A DNA stretch of 64,000 bases from Megamerina dolium (GCA_963854835.1 OY978525.1:60984855-61048854); one strand, 5' to 3'. Positions 21,833-34,341 are shown, numbered from the stretch's first letter. Notes: a model not told the origin generated them from the sequence alone. Program-made: numbers and translations.

Positions 21833-22065
21833 CTTTTATCATTTTACCGGTCATTTTATCTGGACCAGGTGATTTTTTTGGGTTTAAATCTTTATAAATT
21901 GCTTTGAATATGTCCTTTTTTTAAATTTTGAGCGTTATTGAGCAAGGTTGAGAAGTTAATTTTGGTAATGATGACTGTGAAGAGGGTGGATTGGGTGTAA
22001 ACACACTTTTTAGGTGGTTTGCAAAAGCCAAACCCTTCTCACAGTTGCTTCTAGCCCAATTACTT

Positions 22066-22118
22066 TTCTTTTTAACTATTATTTTTAGCCCAAATACTTT
22101 TATTTTTAACTATTATTT
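22066..22118. repeat. Tandem duplication at the jockey 5' junction
   Basis: A block of about 34 bp, TAGCCCAATTACTTTT plus TTTTTAACTATTATTT, occurs twice in a row. The first copy runs out of the jockey end (about 22,050) and the second lies at about 22,084-22,118. The repeated piece includes jockey-derived bases, so it arose during or after insertion. Confidence 0.7.
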
Positions 22119-23015
22119 AAACATAGCTTAAAGCTAAACATAGAAAAGTGTGAATTTCTAGGAAAAGACATACTTTACCTAGGTCATAAATGCACCGAGG
22201 AAGGAGCACTACCAGACCCTGGTAAGGTAGAATGTGTTAAAAATAATTGTATTTCAAAAAATAAGAAAGATGTTCAGGCCTTTCTAGGTTTGGTAAATTA
22301 TTACTGAAATTTTGTTAAGAATATGGCTGGTATGGCACTGTCGATTAAAAAACTAAAGTAAACGCGAATATTGAATGGAAAGATATTTGTCAAAATGCTT
22401 TGGAAGAATTAAAGCAATCAGTTTACTTACCCAGATTTTTCAAAAGGAATGCCTGGCCATCGTATAGGCTATGTGAAATTATCAAGTTTGTCTACTCGGT
22501 AGACTAATCAAAATCTACACTGAGCATCAGCCACTATGAGGAATTGCAAACCTAAAAGACCAGACATTGTGTTTGGCACGCTTCAAGTATAAAGTATTCT
22601 GATTTGATTTTGATATCATTTAAAAACAAGGTAAAAGAAATTTAAATGCAGACGCAATCAGCACAGTACCGTAGCCAGAACCTGAAGTATCTGTGGTTAA
22701 GACTCGTTCTATGGCAAGAAAAAAATGATGAAGACGAAAATACAGAAGAACCTGAAGAAATTTTCGACCTGGATAAGGAAGCAGAAAATACAGAAAAGCA
22801 AAAAAAAAAATGACGGTTCTTTCGCAATTTCCACGACTCACCCTTAGGGGGACATCAGGATGTAATTAAAACTAATTGCAAAACTAAGGATTAGGAGACA
22901 ATACAAAGAGAAAGGTTTCCGTAACAAAATCAAGAAGTATGTCAAAAATTGTAAAAAATGCGAAATTAACACAAGTTCAAGAATTACCAAAATTCCAATG
23001 ATATTGATATTGATA
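22119..23015 (+). pseudogene. Ty3/gypsy pol relic, 3' half (RT thumb, RNase H, integrase zinc domain)
   Basis: After the jockey the gypsy frame resumes as LKLNIEKCEFLGKDILYLGH and DVQAFLGLVNYY, then RNase H pieces, an acidic linker (RTRSMARKK-type), and an HHCC-like zinc segment ending KKYVKNCKKCEINTSSRITK near 22,985. Stops and shifts are frequent. The order and sequence agree with the copy at 57.8-59.1 kb. It breaks off at about 23,015 where RTE-like sequence begins. Confidence 0.75.
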
Positions 23016-24615
23016 TGCCGAAAAGGGCATGGTGAAAAAAGAAACCAAATTTCAATTTTTACTATAGAGGTTCAAATAGGCCAAGTACCAAAGGGGTTGG
23101 ATTTATTGTATCTAAGAAGTGTCAAGCGCCTCTATTAGGTTTTAAAGCGATATATGAAAGACTCAGCATCCTCAGACTAAAGTCTAAGTTTAACAACATA
23201 TCCACACTATCAGTATACGCTCCAACAGAAAATGCTGACGAATAAATAAAAGATTATATGTATGTGCAGCTAGAGAACGTAAAAAATACAGTCCGCAACT
23301 ATGACACTGTAGACATTCTGGGGGATGTTAACGCTAGATAGGTAAGAAAGGCTTCGTAAAGCAGGTGGCAGGAACCCAATCACTGCACAATCAAAAATCT
23401 CCGAATGGGGAACGCCTGCAGATGTGCTCGTCCATTAATGGAGGTGCAAACATGGATAGCGACCACTATCTATTCAAAAGTATTTTGAGACAAAGAATAT
23501 CTACTGTAAATAGGCAAAAAACGTTTAAAATGGAATTATGATAACCTGAAAAGGGAAGACAAACGAAGGGCATTCCAGAGGAAATTCACAGAAAGCTTGG
23601 AAACTAGAAATGGCTTCGAAGACCTCGAGGAATACTGGCAAACAAGACCTATATATCGTAGAACAGGCACACGGACACAATACACCTAGGCGTCGATGAC
23701 GCGGAGGATGCAGATAACTCAGACCCAACCTCTACATTACAAGAAACCTTCGAAGTCATCCACAATATGAAGGACGATAAGTCACCAGGAGAAGATAATA
23801 TAACAGCTGCGCTGTTTAAGAATTTAGATATGAATGGCAAGCGAAGAATTCAACAAATGATAGTAAAGGTCCCTGCAGAATGGTTGATGGGTGCAATAAT
23901 GTCTATTTACAAAAAGGCGATCAACTCCAGTTTGCAAATTATCGAGAAACTACTAAACGTGTGCTACAAGGTATTTTCAGGAATTCTTGCAAGTAGAATC
24001 CGTGTCATAGCAGAGACAGTGCTATAAAAGTACCAATGCAGCTTCAGACCTGGAAGTTCTGTAATTGATGAAGTTTTTGTGCTGAAGCAAAATCTAGAAA
24101 AATGTTATGAATCACGGACGTGCACTTGCTCTTCGTAGACTTCAAGCAAGCCTTTGACAGTATCCACCGCCAAAAATCGCTAAGGTCTCAATTCCACAAG
24201 TAATAAGTGAAAGTTTTGATATCAGAACTGGGGTGAGAAAAGCGATCAGTCATATTTAACCTATGCCTGCACTATGCTGTTAAAGATTATAATACATCGG
24301 GCAACATACTTAATCGATCGGGTTTAGTAGTGGCATATGCAGCTGATATTGCGGTCCTTGCAAGAAACAATCGATACCTGGAGGAATTGTACCTCAATAT
24401 CAAGACATCGACAAAAACAGTATGATTGGTAGTCAACATAGTAGTAGTAGTCTGGTAGCAGTCAACATTCTGCACTTCTCTCCAGAAGTGCAGAACGAAG
24501 AAGACCGCGCTCACTAAGAATAAGGGAATACACATTTCAGGGTGTGGAAAAGTTTACATATCTGGGTGTACTTATAATAAACGACAACAGTAGAAGAGAG
24601 TGTATTCAGGATTGC
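23016..24615 (+). pseudogene. Divergent RTE-like element, endonuclease and RT, degraded (part 1)
   Basis: A different subfamily from the other RTE copies here. The endonuclease reads GVGFIVSKKCQAPLLGFKAI, SVYAPTENAD and DILGDVNAR. The linker has SPGEDNITAALFKNL. RT has SGILASRIRVIAE, YQCSFRPGSSVIDE, LLFVDFKQAFDSIH and VAYAADIAVLAR, where the catalytic YADD has become YAAD. It ends at FTYLGVLINNDNSRRE and is then interrupted. There are many stops and shifts. Confidence 0.78.
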
Positions 24616-25120
24616 CTTCTAGCATCGACCGAAACATACTGATTGTGTGTGGGGCTCGTTCCAACGGTGGTAACTCCTTGTCTGTAGAAATGCGGCGGGA
24701 GACCGATGTAGCTGTTGGTGAGGTGGTGATTGTCATGTTGGTTGTAGATTTGAAGTTGTTGCTGATGTATATTGCACATATAAAGTAATTTACAATAACG
24801 CACTCACTTTTTCGTTTTAATGTATAACAATTGACAATTTGAATTTATTGTTCAACTAATATAATGTTTGTGTATGTGTCTTAATTTAATTTACTTTAGT
24901 TTTTTATTTAGCTATTGTACAATTCTTTATTATAAGAGATAGAACGGGGAGATAAAGAAAAGTCGCGCACACGGTTCTGTCCACTGGTAGATATAAATTG
25001 AGAATAATTATATAAAACGATGTTAACTTGGCAACGAACAGTTGGTAAAACCAATGTTGCCAACACACTCAAATAAAAGAAAACTAAATTTTCAGAGTAG
25101 TGTGCGCGTATTTCATTCTG
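24616..25120. mobile_element. Insertion splitting the divergent RTE, related to the fold-back cluster
   Basis: The RTE reading (…LINNDNSRRE / YYTLLNLLRSRLLS…) is split by about 500 bp without coding sense. The insert shares scattered motifs with the composite cluster at 6.5-9.8 kb, such as TCGCGCACACGG, GTGCGCG and TCTGGCGTAGACA near its right end, and a G/T-rich box at 24,640-24,760. The exact ends and target duplication are unclear, so the boundaries are approximate. Confidence 0.5.
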
Positions 25121-25440
25121 GCGTAGACACATACTATACCCTTTTAAATCTGCTTAGATCAAGACTACTCTCTAAAACTTACAAACTGACCATATACAAA
25201 ACATTAATAAGACCAGTGGCTACTTATGGCTCTGAAATATGGAGTTTGATGGGTGCATAGGAAGAGACCCTGCGAATCTTTGAAAGGAAGATTCTCAGGA
25301 AAGTATTTGGCCCAAAACGCATAGCGGATGGGGAATATGCAATCAGAAATAATGCAGAGCTACTACAAATCGTGCAAGGAGAAGACATAGTTAAATTTGT
25401 GAAATCACAAATATTAATTATACAATATAAGCCATAATAG
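25121..25440 (+). pseudogene. Divergent RTE-like element, C-terminal part (part 2)
   Basis: The frame resumes with YYTLLNLLRSRLLSKTYKLT, YKTLIRPVATYGSEIWSL, a stop after MGA, then ETLRIFERKILRKVFGPKRI and DGEYAIRNNAEL. These are the same blocks as the C-terminal region of the main RTE family but clearly diverged. Confidence 0.78.
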
Positions 25441-25819
25441 GAACAAATGTTGTTAGCCAAAATGGCACGTGTCTTGGATACTACATTATAAAAGCATTCT
25501 AATTGTTATATTATATATATTATTATATTTTATTATTATAATATTATATCATTATGTACATTATATTATCTAAATTTACATTATATTATCTACTTAATAA
25601 TAAACTGTAATAACATCATAGTGGCTGAATGATCATTACTATATTATATATAACGTAATGATCATTGTGTCACTTTGTTGGTAAAATTGCATGGTCATGG
25701 TTATATTGCACATCATTGCCATGGTTGTTCAAAACAACAAAAAAAAACAAAGTAAGCAACAACCATGTAAGTGTAAGATCGGTGTAACAGAAAACATTAA
25801 CAAGTGTAAAAGCTTTACA
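25441..25819. other. AT-rich spacer with short palindromes
   Basis: The sequence is dominated by ATTATAT-type repeats. AATGATCATTA at about 25,628 faces TAATGATCATT at about 25,655. No gene seen. Confidence 0.6.
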
Positions 25820-26165
25820 GCTACAAGTTAGTAGACCAGTTCCAGTACTCACTGGAGCTGAGTCAAAAGATTCAAGGCTGTGAAGTAGCCAGTAAACGAA
25901 TAAAAACAGATCAGTTGGAAGTCTATACGGAGATGCATTTAATTTGGTATTGCGGAAAAAATTTGGTATTGCGAAATATACCTAAAAGTAATACAGTTAG
26001 AACCCATCACTCACCAAACTCGATTTGCACGGCAATTCCCACAGAAAAGCATAAATGCATTCGCCAGAAGATAAGACCAGTATGTCATAGTCTCATAAGG
26101 GGGAAAAGGAGAACAAGCACTACTGCAGGAGATAGACATCTCCGCAAAGAAATCGTTTGTCATTA
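25820..26165 (+). pseudogene. Ty3/gypsy gag fragment
   Basis: AGTACTCACTGGAGCTGAGT near 25,842 and the following bases match the gag of the gypsy at 61.6 kb (complement). A partly open frame continues with RQKIRPVCHSLIRGK-like sequence. It is short, isolated and decayed. Confidence 0.6.
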
Positions 26166-26302
26166 AGACTCATTTTAAGTTGTGTATAGGCGCTCGTTGT
26201 TAAAGTTTATGTGCCATTTTTTAAAAAGCCAGCTAAAGCCATTAACGAATGCCGGCATATTAAACATATTCAATGGATCAGTTAAGTTAAGTCAATCAAT
26301 TA

Positions 26303-27646
26303 CACTACACGACAGAAAAAAGTACTTAAAGAAGTATGTTTCCTAGACTAAGTTTAACCCGCTGAACAAGAAAGAAACACTCATTTATTTTTCTAAACAA
26401 GCGTTTTCGAGATATTCACGAAAAACGTGCTTTTTCGCACTTATTTTAGTTATTGGCAAAAATCTCGATAACATTTTATCCATATACCATGATTTGTACG
26501 CCATTCGAAAGGTGTGGTCTTCTTTCTTCCGACAATGTGTCGATTGGATTAAACTTGACTGAGTTATACGCGATGATATTAAGTGATGATAGACAAATTA
26601 GATTTTAGACACAAACTCGTTTGTATATGCAATATGAGTGCGTATATATTAAAAGCAAACGAACTGAAACATAGTACATAAGATTTGTTTTAGTAATTAA
26701 CTCATATATTTGAAAATGGGCGGAATTGGATAAAAACTACGCCTAAATCCCATATAAAGTTTTGCTTCGATACATATTTTTCCACATTTTGCGAACGAAA
26801 ATATAAAGACATCGACCTGAAACTCAATAATTGAGGTCAATTATGCATTTTAAAAAATCTATATGGAAGTGGGCGTAATCAATAGAAAATCAAGTCTACA
26901 TCTTATACAAGAATATTTTATCGTATACATGCTTTCACATTTTAAGCCCGAAATTATGAAGTTCTGAAACTTACTGTACACGATTAAATTTGAAAATAAA
27001 TGGACTAGCTCGAAAATGGCTGGGTCGATTGAAAACCAATTCACACTTTTGTAGGGAGGTAGGCGAGATTTTCATCTGATTCTCCCCATTTGCAGATATA
27101 GTAGTTCTCTGCTAAAATACCATACTAAGTTTAAATTCAATAGTTTTATATATATGTATATATGCAATTATATTGCATAGACAAACGACTTTGTGACCAA
27201 AATTTAATATCCTATTTTCACTTAATGTCTCCTAGTTTCTACATGTCTAGTTTGATTTGAGCAATAATATGCTTACAATTTACGCCATTGTCTTTCTTCT
27301 ACAATCTTAAAAATATGTGAAATAATTTTTTTTCATGTCAATGGAACGACTGAAAATGAGTAATTTTCAAAGAAGGTGAAAAATGTCACTTCCTTACGAA
27401 TTTAAATGCATATAACTCAGTCATTTAATCCAACCGACACAGGCGCAGATTATCGGCTTTCGAATGGTGTGCAAATCATATTATACGTATAAATCGTTTT
27501 TGGGGGTTTCCCATTAACTAAAAAAAATGACAAAAATCGGCGAATACCTCGAAAACGCTTCTTTAGAGAAATGAGTGAAAGCAGTTTTTTTTTTTAATTT
27601 AATTTTTTGAGGTTCTCGCAAAAGAGGAAAAATTTGTCGAGTAGTG
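26303..27646. mobile_element. Non-autonomous DNA transposon with CACTA ends and TTA target duplication
   Basis: The left end CACTACACGACAG (26,303) is mirrored by the right end TGTCGAGTAGTG closing at 27,646. Both are flanked by TTA (26,300-26,302 and 27,647-27,649). The inverted ends are long and imperfect: about 26,390-26,580 pairs with 27,400-27,590, with shared GCGTTTTCGAG, ATTCGAAAG and TTGGATTAAA blocks. A 3-bp duplication and CACTA termini are the hallmarks of EnSpm/CACTA. No transposase is present in the 1,344 bp, so it would be non-autonomous. Superfamily is inferred from ends only. Confidence 0.6.
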
Positions 27647-27649
27647 TTA

Positions 27650-28540
<891 letters not shown>

Positions 28541-28541
28541 A

Positions 28542-28620
<79 letters not shown>

Positions 28621-28627
28621 GTATATA

Positions 28628-28699
<72 letters not shown>
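28541..28699. repeat. (TA)n microsatellite growing from a SINE tail
   Basis: The tract starts within the SINE tail (ATATTTATATAT) and carries only a few TAC/GTA interruptions near 28,607-28,632. A T-run follows at 28,700. Confidence 0.93.
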
Positions 28700-28712
<13 letters not shown>

Positions 28713-28766
28713 GTTTGTCACTGCGACTCTTGCAGAAAGAATCACCATTTTAAAACAAATTCGTTA

Positions 28767-29099
28767 CAGGCCCGCAAAATTGTGATGATAATGATAAACA
28801 CGTCATTCTGGCAACGCGTTCATTTATCGCATATCCTATTGTATTTACGGCAGATAAATACAATAGGATCAGATAAGTTGCGGTTAACTTAACACGAGCA
28901 TTGACTATCGGTTAGCTGTTTTTATATATTCACAATGCAATTTTTGTGAACTCTTCTCAAAATATTCATAATAAGAGACCTAACCAAACGTTAACTGACC
29001 ATAGTTCGATGAAATCGAAAGTTTCACTTTAGACTATAAGGCGCTTAGATATCCTCTGGTTATAGGCAAAGTTAACCGGACATTGTGAAAACGGCCCTG
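28767..29099. mobile_element. Possible MITE with CAGG-type ends
   Basis: CAGGCCCGCAAAATTGTG at 28,767 and ACGGCCCTG closing at 29,099 resemble inverted ends. GGTTAACTT and AAGTTAACC lie inside in opposite orientation. A perfect 15-bp hairpin (ATCCTATTGTATTTA at 28,833-28,847 with its complement at 28,855-28,869) sits within. I see no clear target duplication. Confidence 0.35.
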
Positions 29100-29138
29100 A
29101 TAGTAGCAAACATAGAATAATTTTACAAGCATGGTCTT

Positions 29139-29475
29139 ATGGTTCGATCAAAACAATATTCAACAATTTGCGATGCTGTTCTAAACACTTACAACTCAAA
29201 CTTGTATGCGCAGCTTCAATATTATGATTCAATCCATAAATTTAAAGATAATATAACACACGGTCCATATATTGGTCGTCAGCCACCGCATGCCTTACGA
29301 GCAATTATTGAGACTTGTATATGCTCCTGATATAATACTTTTTTGCACTACTGTAGAGGAGTCTCGGCCATGCGTACACGATTATGGTGTCCGTGATTTA
29401 GCACGATATCATTTCTATGCGCAAAATATGATCTGGCTGCTACAGCTATCGCAATTTAAACTATTTTCGCGCTAA
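29139..29475 (+). pseudogene. Unrecognised coding-like segment with one frameshift
   Basis: Two overlapping frames, 29,139-29,330 and 29,272-29,475, could join through one shift near 29,300. The first reads as VLNTYNSNLYAQLQYYDSIH and a RQPPHALRAIIE block. The second reads as LVYAPDIILFCTTVEESRPC and DLARYHFYAQNMIWLLQL. Its composition looks more protein-like than that of neighbouring frames. I do not recognise a family and see no TE motif. It may be a decayed host exon or chance. Confidence 0.3.
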
Positions 29476-30194
29476 CAACACGCAGTACTGGCGAATGATT
29501 GTAATGAACTAAACTCAGTAACATTATCAAAAAGCAGTTCTTGCTGCATATGTATTTCTAAACTTTCTTATACATAACATACATTTACACATATAAACAT
29601 GCAACTTTGGCTATTTTTAATTTTGTTTTAATAAGATACAAGTGTTATTGTGTTGTTCATTTCTTAGTTCAGTTAAGGTTAAAGGTAAAAGTATTTGTAA
29701 GATGTGTACCAATGAAAATACGGGCGACGCAAGTGCGTTCAGCTCTCAGTTAACCCGTTGCACACCTTGGTGTCAACATATAAGTGAAAAACGCTACTGT
29801 ATTCGTAAATAATATAACCCCACAACAAAAAAGAGCAATGTCCGTCGGACTAGAGTAATCACATTATATGGATTTTGATTCATTGAATCGGATATCTGCC
29901 ATCACTCTCAGGCTCATTTCTAACGTAAAACTTCGCATTTTTTCATCTATCGCACTTTCCGCTGTTCCGTCATCAACCTGGACCCTGCTTATTCTTGCTA
30001 ATCTAAACACAATTTTTTAAAATATATGCAAATAGCCATGTTCTACCAATATGAACGCAAAAGTATAATCCATCCGTATATAAAATGATTTACAAAAATG
30101 TTCCTATTTTCGAAAAACGAAAATATTGACTCTGTTCGTAGTATAACACTTAGTATAGTATTAATGAATTTGCTGAATTTTTTCAAAGATATCC
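29476..30194. other. Spacer, nothing recognised
   Basis: No sustained frame or repeat ends identified. Confidence 0.5.
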
Positions 30195-30207
30195 CAATTT
30201 ATCTAAC

Positions 30208-33115
30208 TTACTTATTTACTTATGTGGCCATAACAACCGAATATCGATTTAGGCCGAAAATAACATGCTTCGCAAGCCATCTCTGTTCTTCGCTAGCTGG
30301 CGCCAGTTAGAAATTCCAAGCGCCGTCAGGTTCTCCAGTACTTGGTCTTTCCACCTGAGGTTTGGTCTTCCTCTTCTGAGTCGTCCTCCAGCGGGTTACG
30401 AATATAACACCTTCTTAGCTGGAGCGTGTTCTTCCATTCGCTCGACATGACCTAGCCAGTGCAGCCGCTGGATTTTGATGGGCTTTACTATGTCAATATC
30501 AGCATACAGCTCGTACAGCTCATGGTTGTACCTTATTCGGTACTCGCCACCAACGCAAATAGGTCCAAAGATCCTGCGTAAGACTTTTCTCTCGAAAACT
30601 CCAAGCATTCGCTCATCCGAGGTGAAAATTGTCCAGGATTCAGCGCCATATGTCTGGACAGTCATGATGAGAGACTTGTAGAGTGTAGTTTTCGTTCTTC
30701 GAGAGAGGGTTCGACTTCTCAGTTGCTTACTCAGCCCAAAGTAACATCTGTTAGCAAGAGTTATCCTACGCATGATCTCCAGGCTGACGTCATTACAGTT
30801 GTTGATCCTGGTTACAAGATAGACAAAGTCCCTTATTACTTCAAAAGCGTAGTTGTCAACAGTGACGTGCTGTCGAAGACGCCGGGACTCTTTGTTTGTT
30901 GACACTAGATACTTCGTCTTGCCCTCGTTCACCGTGAGACCCATCCGACGCGACTCTCTCTCCAACTCTGAGAATGCTGCACTGACTGCTCGCGTGTTCA
31001 TGCCGTTCGGTATTAAACGGTGCGGAGAGGTCCTTCCCAATTTTCACTGCACAACGGGAGTTATGCAGTGTCGTTCTACAAAGTCGAATGAACTTTGCAG
31101 GAATACCGAACTCAGACATTGTTGCATAGAGGTAATCCCTTACCGGACTGTCGAAAGCGGCTTTATAATCAACAAATAGGTGGTGTGTGTCGATCTGTTT
31201 TTCTTGGGTCTTCTCCAGGATTTGGCGCAGTGTGATAATCTGGTCGATGGTGGATTTACCAGGTCTGAAGCCACACTGATAAGGTCCAATCAGGTTGCTG
31301 AGCATAGGCTTCAACCTTTCACACAGTACGCTCGATAGAACCTTGTATGCGATACTCAGGAGACTTATTCCACGATAGTTGGCGCAAATTGTGGGGTCTC
31401 CTATTTTATGTAAAGGACAGAGAACACTGAGCCTCCAAACATTCAGGCAGGCTTTCATCCGACCATATTCTGCTTATGAGCTGGTGCATGCGGGTGAGCA
31501 GCTCATCGCCTCCGGTCTTAAACAACTCGGCAGGCAGGCCATCAGCACCTGCAGCTTCGTTGTTCTTCAGCCTTAAAATGGCCGTTTCAACCTCGTCATA
31601 GTCGGGTGGTGGAATATCAACATCATCATCTGTAATTGGGGTTATCGGGCAAACTCCTCCACTGGCGGAATTGTTCGTAGCATCGCCATTCAGTAACGTG
31701 GAGAAGTGTTCCCTCCATAGGCTCAGTACACTCTGGACATCCGTAACCAGATTCCCATTTCCATCACGACAAGAAGAGGCTCCGGGATTTAAACCTCCAC
31801 TCAGGCGCTTGATATTTTCAAAGAATTTTCGAGTCTCATTCTTGTCGGTACACATCTCTATCTCCTCACACTCGCGTCTTTCCAACTCCCTCTTCTTGCG
31901 CCTGAAAAGACGTCTCTCTGCCCTCCTTTTCTCTCTATACCGCTCCTTAACAGCTCGCGTTACGCCTGCACGCAGGGTTTTTCTGTAGGCGGCGTCTTTC
32001 TCTGCGGTAGCGTCGCGACACTCCTGATCATACCACTCATTCCTCAGAGGCCGGTAGTAACCGATTACCTCCTCGGCAGCAGTAGTCATGGAGTGGGATA
32101 TATGTGTCCACCGTGCGCATGTATCATCAAGTGGGGGAGTGTTCTGCATAAGCAGATCCGATAGTCGAGTGGAAAATGCATCTGCTGTCTCTGGTGATCG
32201 CAGCTTACTGACGTCGAGCTTTCTCTGTGTGGGACTTCTCTTGTTATTTGCGACACATAAGCGTGTGCGCACCTTAGCTGCAACAAGGTAGTGATCCGAG
32301 TCGATGTTGGCACCACGGATCGATTTCACGTCCATCACACTGGAAGCATGCCTTCCGTCAATCACCACATGATCAATTTGGTTTCTTGTACGTTGATCTG
32401 GAGACAGCCATGTCGCTTTGTGGATGTCGAGATGCTGGAATCTGGTACCACCAATTACCATGTTTCGTGCGAAGTCAATCAGCCTCATTCCGTTATCGGT
32501 GGTGTTCTGGTGGAGGCTGAATTTTCCGACAGTTGGACCAAAGGTACCTTCCTTGCCCACCCTGGCATTAAAGTCGCCAAGCACGATTTTGATATAGTGG
32601 CGGGGGCAGCGGTCATAAGCTTCTTCGAGGCGCTGAAAGAAGCTCTCCTTGGTCACATTGTCCTTCTCATCCGTCGGAGCGTGGGCACATATAAGGCTGA
32701 TTTTGAAAAATTTTGCCTTGATGCGGATTGTGACCAGCCGTTCGTTCACAGGCGTGAACTGTGAGACAAGATGTCGTAGTCTCTTCTGACCAAAAATCCA
32801 CATCCTAATTCGTGCCTTTCAGCATGGCAACTGTAGTAGATGTCACAGGACGCTCTTTTGGAGCAGCCCTGTTCTCTCCATCGCATTTCCTGGAGAGCGG
32901 TGATGTCAGCTCTGTATTTTTCTAGGACATCAACCAGCTGGATAGAGGCACCCTCCCTATAAAGGGACCGGACATTCCAGGTGCATATCCGTAGATCATT
33001 GTCCTTTTTTCGTTTGCGGGGGTCATCAACAAAAGCGGTAGTCCTTATCCGAGGCATATTTGTTTTTTTCATTGGGGTGGTTTTTTATGTGGCGGGTCCC
33101 AAACCCAACGCACAA
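30208..33115 (-). mobile_element. RTE-type retrotransposon with 13-bp target duplication (copy E)
   Basis: The minus-strand element ends at 30,208 with the family 3' terminus and TAAG/TAAA tail, and starts in the 5' leader at 33,115. CAATTTATCTAAC flanks it at 30,195-30,207 and 33,116-33,128. It is slightly 5'-truncated relative to copy F but carries most of the coding region. It sits head-to-head with copy E2, which starts about 30 bp further on. Confidence 0.92.
30260..33072 (-). pseudogene. RTE endonuclease/reverse transcriptase polyprotein, YADD deleted
   Basis: On the minus strand the N-terminus (MKKTNMPRIRTTAF) leads into the AP-like endonuclease: LRICTWNVRSLY, ITALQEMRW, a frameshift near 32,790, then CAHAPTDEKD, LGDFNARVG, NQIDHVVIDGRHASS and DSDHYLVAAKVR. 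These carry the expected catalytic E, D-N and D-H residues. The RT follows from about 31,460: LCPLHKIGDPTICANYRGIS, GFRPGKSTIDQI and LFVDYKAAFDSPV. About 165 bp near 31,005-31,010 is missing relative to copy G, which removes the YADD catalytic block. The C-terminal GAESWTIF/GEYRIRYN region then reaches about 30,260. The product would be a single ORF in an active RTE. Here it is inactive. Confidence 0.87.
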
Positions 33116-33144
33116 CAATTTATCTAACAGATCACCCTAAATAA

Positions 33145-34280
33145 AAATATTGAACAACATAGTTTGTTCTGCGTGCTATGTGATAGCATCTTATTTTTTA
33201 ATGAGGGTGCCATCATGCAGTAGTTCTGCTTACTATGTGATGGAACGTCCATTTTTTAACGGTGGGGTCCTCCTCGAGGCATCGTCTTCTTGTCACCCGC
33301 TGGTAGGCGGATAAAGTGAGGTTAGAGGTTGTGCTTTGGGCTTGGGACCCCCACATATAAACTTCCACTGATGAAAAGCAATCCAAATAAGGACCATCAT
33401 TTACGGATATGCACCAGGAATGTCCGGTCCCTCTATAATAAAGGTGCCTTTATCCAGATGGTTGATATTCTCGACAAATATAGGGCTGACATCACCAAAG
33501 CTAAGGACATGCGATGGTCGGGACAGGGTTGCTCCAAAAAAGCGTCCTGTGATATTTACTACAGCTGCGGAAAGGTACAAACACGGATGTGGATTTGTTG
33601 TCAATAAAAGACTGCGACATCTTGTCGCGCAGTTCACGCCTGTGAACGAACGGCTGGCAACAATCCGCATTAAGGCAAATTTTTTCAACATCAGAATAAT
33701 ATGTGTCCACGCCCCACCGATGCGACGAAAGAGGGCTTTTTCAGCTCCTCGAAGTGGATTATGGTCGCTGCCCCTGATACGATACCAAAATCGTGCTTGA
33801 CGACTTCAATGCCAGGGTGGGAAAGGAAGATACCTTTGGTCCAACTGTCAGAAAATTCAGTCTCCACCAGAACACTTCCGATAACGACATGGGGCTGATC
33901 GACTTCGCCGCAGCACGAAGCATGGTAACATAGTTCAGCATCTCGAGATCCATAAAGCAACCTGGCTCTTTACAGATCAGCGAATGAAAACCAAAATTGA
34001 TCACGTGATAACTGATGGAACGCATGCTTCCAGTGTGATGGATTTTTATTAGATTTGTGGTCCCAACATCGACTCGGATCACTACCTTGTCGCAAAGAAC
34101 AAACGAAATCAAGCACCAGAGACAGCAAATGCTTTTACTACTCGACTATCGGATCCGTTTATGTAGAACACTCCAACTCTTGATGATATATGCACACAAT
34201 GGACACATATATCCGACACCATGACTACTGCTGCCGAGAAGGTAATCGGTCTCTACCGGTCTCTGAGCAATGAGTGTTAT
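33145..34280 (+). mobile_element. RTE-type retrotransposon, 5' part only (copy E2)
   Basis: The plus-strand copy begins with leader sequence also seen, complemented, at 43,160-43,303 (CTATGTGAT…TTAATGAGGG). It contains only the endonuclease: LRICTRNVRSLYNKGAFIQM, KDMRWSGQGCSKK, then decayed pieces to about 34,270. It stops where the BEL LTR remnant begins. The reading is full of stops and shifts, so it looks older than copy E. Confidence 0.8.
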
Positions 34281-34323
34281 GTTGCGACGTTGAGGTGGTA
34301 CAAACTAGTATATCCTCTAAACA
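34281..34323 (+). repeat. BEL 5' LTR remnant
   Basis: Matches the final part of the 3' LTR, ending CCTCTAAACA at 34,323. The rest is lost at the junction with RTE copy E2. Confidence 0.8.
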
Positions 34324-34341
34324 TTGGTGACCCCGACGTGA
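34324..34341 (+). promoter_or_regulatory. BEL primer binding site
   Basis: TTGGTGACCCCGACGTGA follows the LTR end directly, where a tRNA primer would anneal to start minus-strand DNA. The tRNA was not identified. Confidence 0.65.

Larger units (their letters stand above)
20014..22065 (-). mobile_element. Jockey-clade retrotransposon inserted in gypsy (copy L)
   Basis: On the minus strand the 3' poly(A) appears as T-runs at 20,014-20,035 and the 5'-truncated end is at about 22,065 (GCTTCTAGCCCAATTACT). The element splits the RT gene of a gypsy relic. A SINE with its own target duplication is inserted inside it at 21,460-21,832. It has the best-preserved RT domain of the jockey family here. 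Confidence 0.88.

Noticed and set aside
29700..30190. Gypsy LTR or other repeat before RTE copy E
   Set aside because: I found no match to the LTRs in this window and no terminal TG/CA pair with a target duplication.
31671..32764. Plus-strand frames of up to 157 codons across RTE copy E
   Set aside because: Antisense of the endonuclease and linker; no independent support.
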